Source of the DNA: an uncultured Lachnospiraceae bacterium
GTDB taxonomy: Bacteria > Bacillota > Clostridia > Lachnospirales > Lachnospiraceae
Direction: 5' to 3'
Assembly (NCBI GenBank): GCA_905209865.1
Contig: CAJLUP010000109.1
Span: 1-5,769 of the forward strand
Length of the DNA stretch: 5,769 bases
Program-made: the position numbers and the translations under genes
Notes under the pieces: generated by a model
Told to the model about the DNA's origin: nothing
What the model saw: only the letters and a program-made list of their open reading frames with translations
Databases searched by the model: none
Shown: positions 4,887 to 5,769 of the stretch, one piece after another
Position numbering within the stretch: position 1 is the first letter of the stretch
Layout of the letters: each line of letters starts with the position of its first letter

Positions 4887-5769
4887 ATGCTTGACCGTGA
4901 AACATGCCGTGAACATATTTTATCTGAAGATTACCGCGACTTCATCGGAAATCATGTCCGAACGCCTTTTTTTAACAGTTTGATGACAGTGGAGCGCTGT
5001 GAACAGGACGCCGGATTTTCTTACAAATGCTTCTATCTTCCAAAGGAAATCACAGATCCGATCACTTTTCCGAAATATTCCTACACCTCGATCCCGAACT
5101 GTTACACTCCGCTTAGTATGCAGACACTCAACGAAGCCGGAATCCTTCCGATCCAAAACTATCCTACCCTTCAGCTTAAGGGACGCAACATTCTGATCGG
5201 CTTCCTTGACAGCGGGATTGATTATACGAATCCGGTTTTCCGAAACTTAGACAATACAACCCGCATCCGCGCCATTTGGGATCAGACTGTACAAACCGGA
5301 AATCTGCCGGAACATTTCTCTTACGGAAGTGAATTTACAGAAGACCAGATCAACGAAGCGCTTCGGTCAGACTCTCCTTTTGACCTCGTTCCATCCACCG
5401 ATGAAACAGGACACGGAACTTACGCCGCCGCCCTTGCATGTGGAAGCGCTATACCGGAAGAAGAGTTTCTCGGAGCTGCTCCTGAAGCTTCTATCGCCGT
5501 TGTGAAACTGAAACAGGCAAAAAAATATCTCAGGGACTACTATTTCATCCCAACTAATGCCGTATGCTATCAGGAAACAGATCTCATGCTCGGACTGCGC
5601 TATCTGAATCTCCTTGCAGACTCTTTGAATCTCCCTCTCGTCATCTGTTTTACGGTCGGTTCCAATATGGGCGGACATATCGGAACGCTTCCTCTCCCCC
5701 AACTGATTGAAAATTACGGCACACTTGCCAATCATATCATCGTCATCGGAACCGGAAACGAGGCAGATC
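4887..5769 (+). CDS. Csp-type S8 (subtilisin-like) serine protease, 3' end outside window
   Basis: 294 residues are visible and the frame runs off the right edge. The subtilase aspartate is D108 in ILIGFLDSGIDY, and the histidine is H176 in DETGHGTYAA. N291 in GTGNEAD corresponds to the oxyanion-hole asparagine. The catalytic serine must lie beyond the window. Residues 1-90 precede the catalytic domain without a clear secretion signal. The segment NAVCYQETDLMLGLRYLNLL (224-243) after the histidine region is typical of the CspA/B/C-like clostridial branch, whose best-known members process germination proteins in spores. Many Lachnospiraceae carry several such genes of unknown role, so a germination function is not assured. 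The start is the first ATG after an in-frame stop at 4860-4862 and has GGAGA nine bases upstream. Confidence 0.92.
   Translation, partial: MLDRETCREHILSEDYRDFIGNHVRTPFFNSLMTVERCEQDAGFSYKCFYLPKEITDPITFPKYSYTSIPNCYTPLSMQTLNEAGILPIQNYPTLQLKGRNILIGFLDSGIDYTNPVFRNLDNTTRIRAIWDQTVQTGNLPEHFSYGSEFTEDQINEALRSDSPFDLVPSTDETGHGTYAAALACGSAIPEEEFLGAAPEASIAVVKLKQAKKYLRDYYFIPTNAVCYQETDLMLGLRYLNLLADSLNLPLVICFTVGSNMGGHIGTLPLPQLIENYGTLANHIIVIGTGNEAD

Noticed and set aside
5367..5735. A minus-strand frame of 122 residues
   Set aside because: It is wholly antisense to the conserved catalytic domain of the S8 protease and has no recognisable motif.

Overview
The window looks like a stretch of a low-to-moderate GC Gram-positive anaerobe of the Clostridia, most likely a Lachnospiraceae-type gut bacterium. 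The reasons are strong AGGAG-type ribosome binding sites, sigma-A-like promoters, AT-rich hairpin terminators, a beta-glucoside-class PTS permease with an RpiR-family regulator, and a Csp-type subtilisin-like protease, a family common in spore-forming Clostridia. The genus-level guess is inference only. No tRNA, rRNA, CRISPR array, insertion sequence or origin was seen.

Left part (1-2658, all minus strand): a sugar uptake locus. An RpiR/MurR-type regulator (1747-2658) is transcribed first and closed by a strong hairpin terminator (1685-1741). A second promoter (1541-1569), with a duplicated AT-rich element around it, then drives a PTS EIIB-EIIC permease of the glucose/beta-glucoside superfamily. 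That permease runs off the left edge after 485 residues, just where a linker to an EIIA domain would begin. The regulator's SIS domain probably senses the phosphosugar made by the permease.

Middle (2659-3456): a divergent promoter region separates the regulator from a plus-strand HAD-superfamily phosphatase of the YihX-like class (2845-3435). Its last codons and stop codon form a hairpin that also serves as the terminator of the convergent operon.

Right-middle (3459-4708, minus strand): a two-gene operon. The first gene encodes a soluble protein with an N-terminal coiled coil, one four-cysteine zinc ribbon and a long LEA-like Ala/Lys/Glu amphipathic tail. The second encodes a divergent signal peptidase II (LspA-like). 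The two coding regions overlap by 11 bp, so they are probably translationally coupled. This pair is the least explained part of the window.

Right end (4709-5769): a divergent intergenic region holds four tandem 16-bp units, each with a small dyad (CTTTT-NN-AAAAG type). It precedes a plus-strand Csp-like S8 protease that is cut by the right edge before its catalytic serine.
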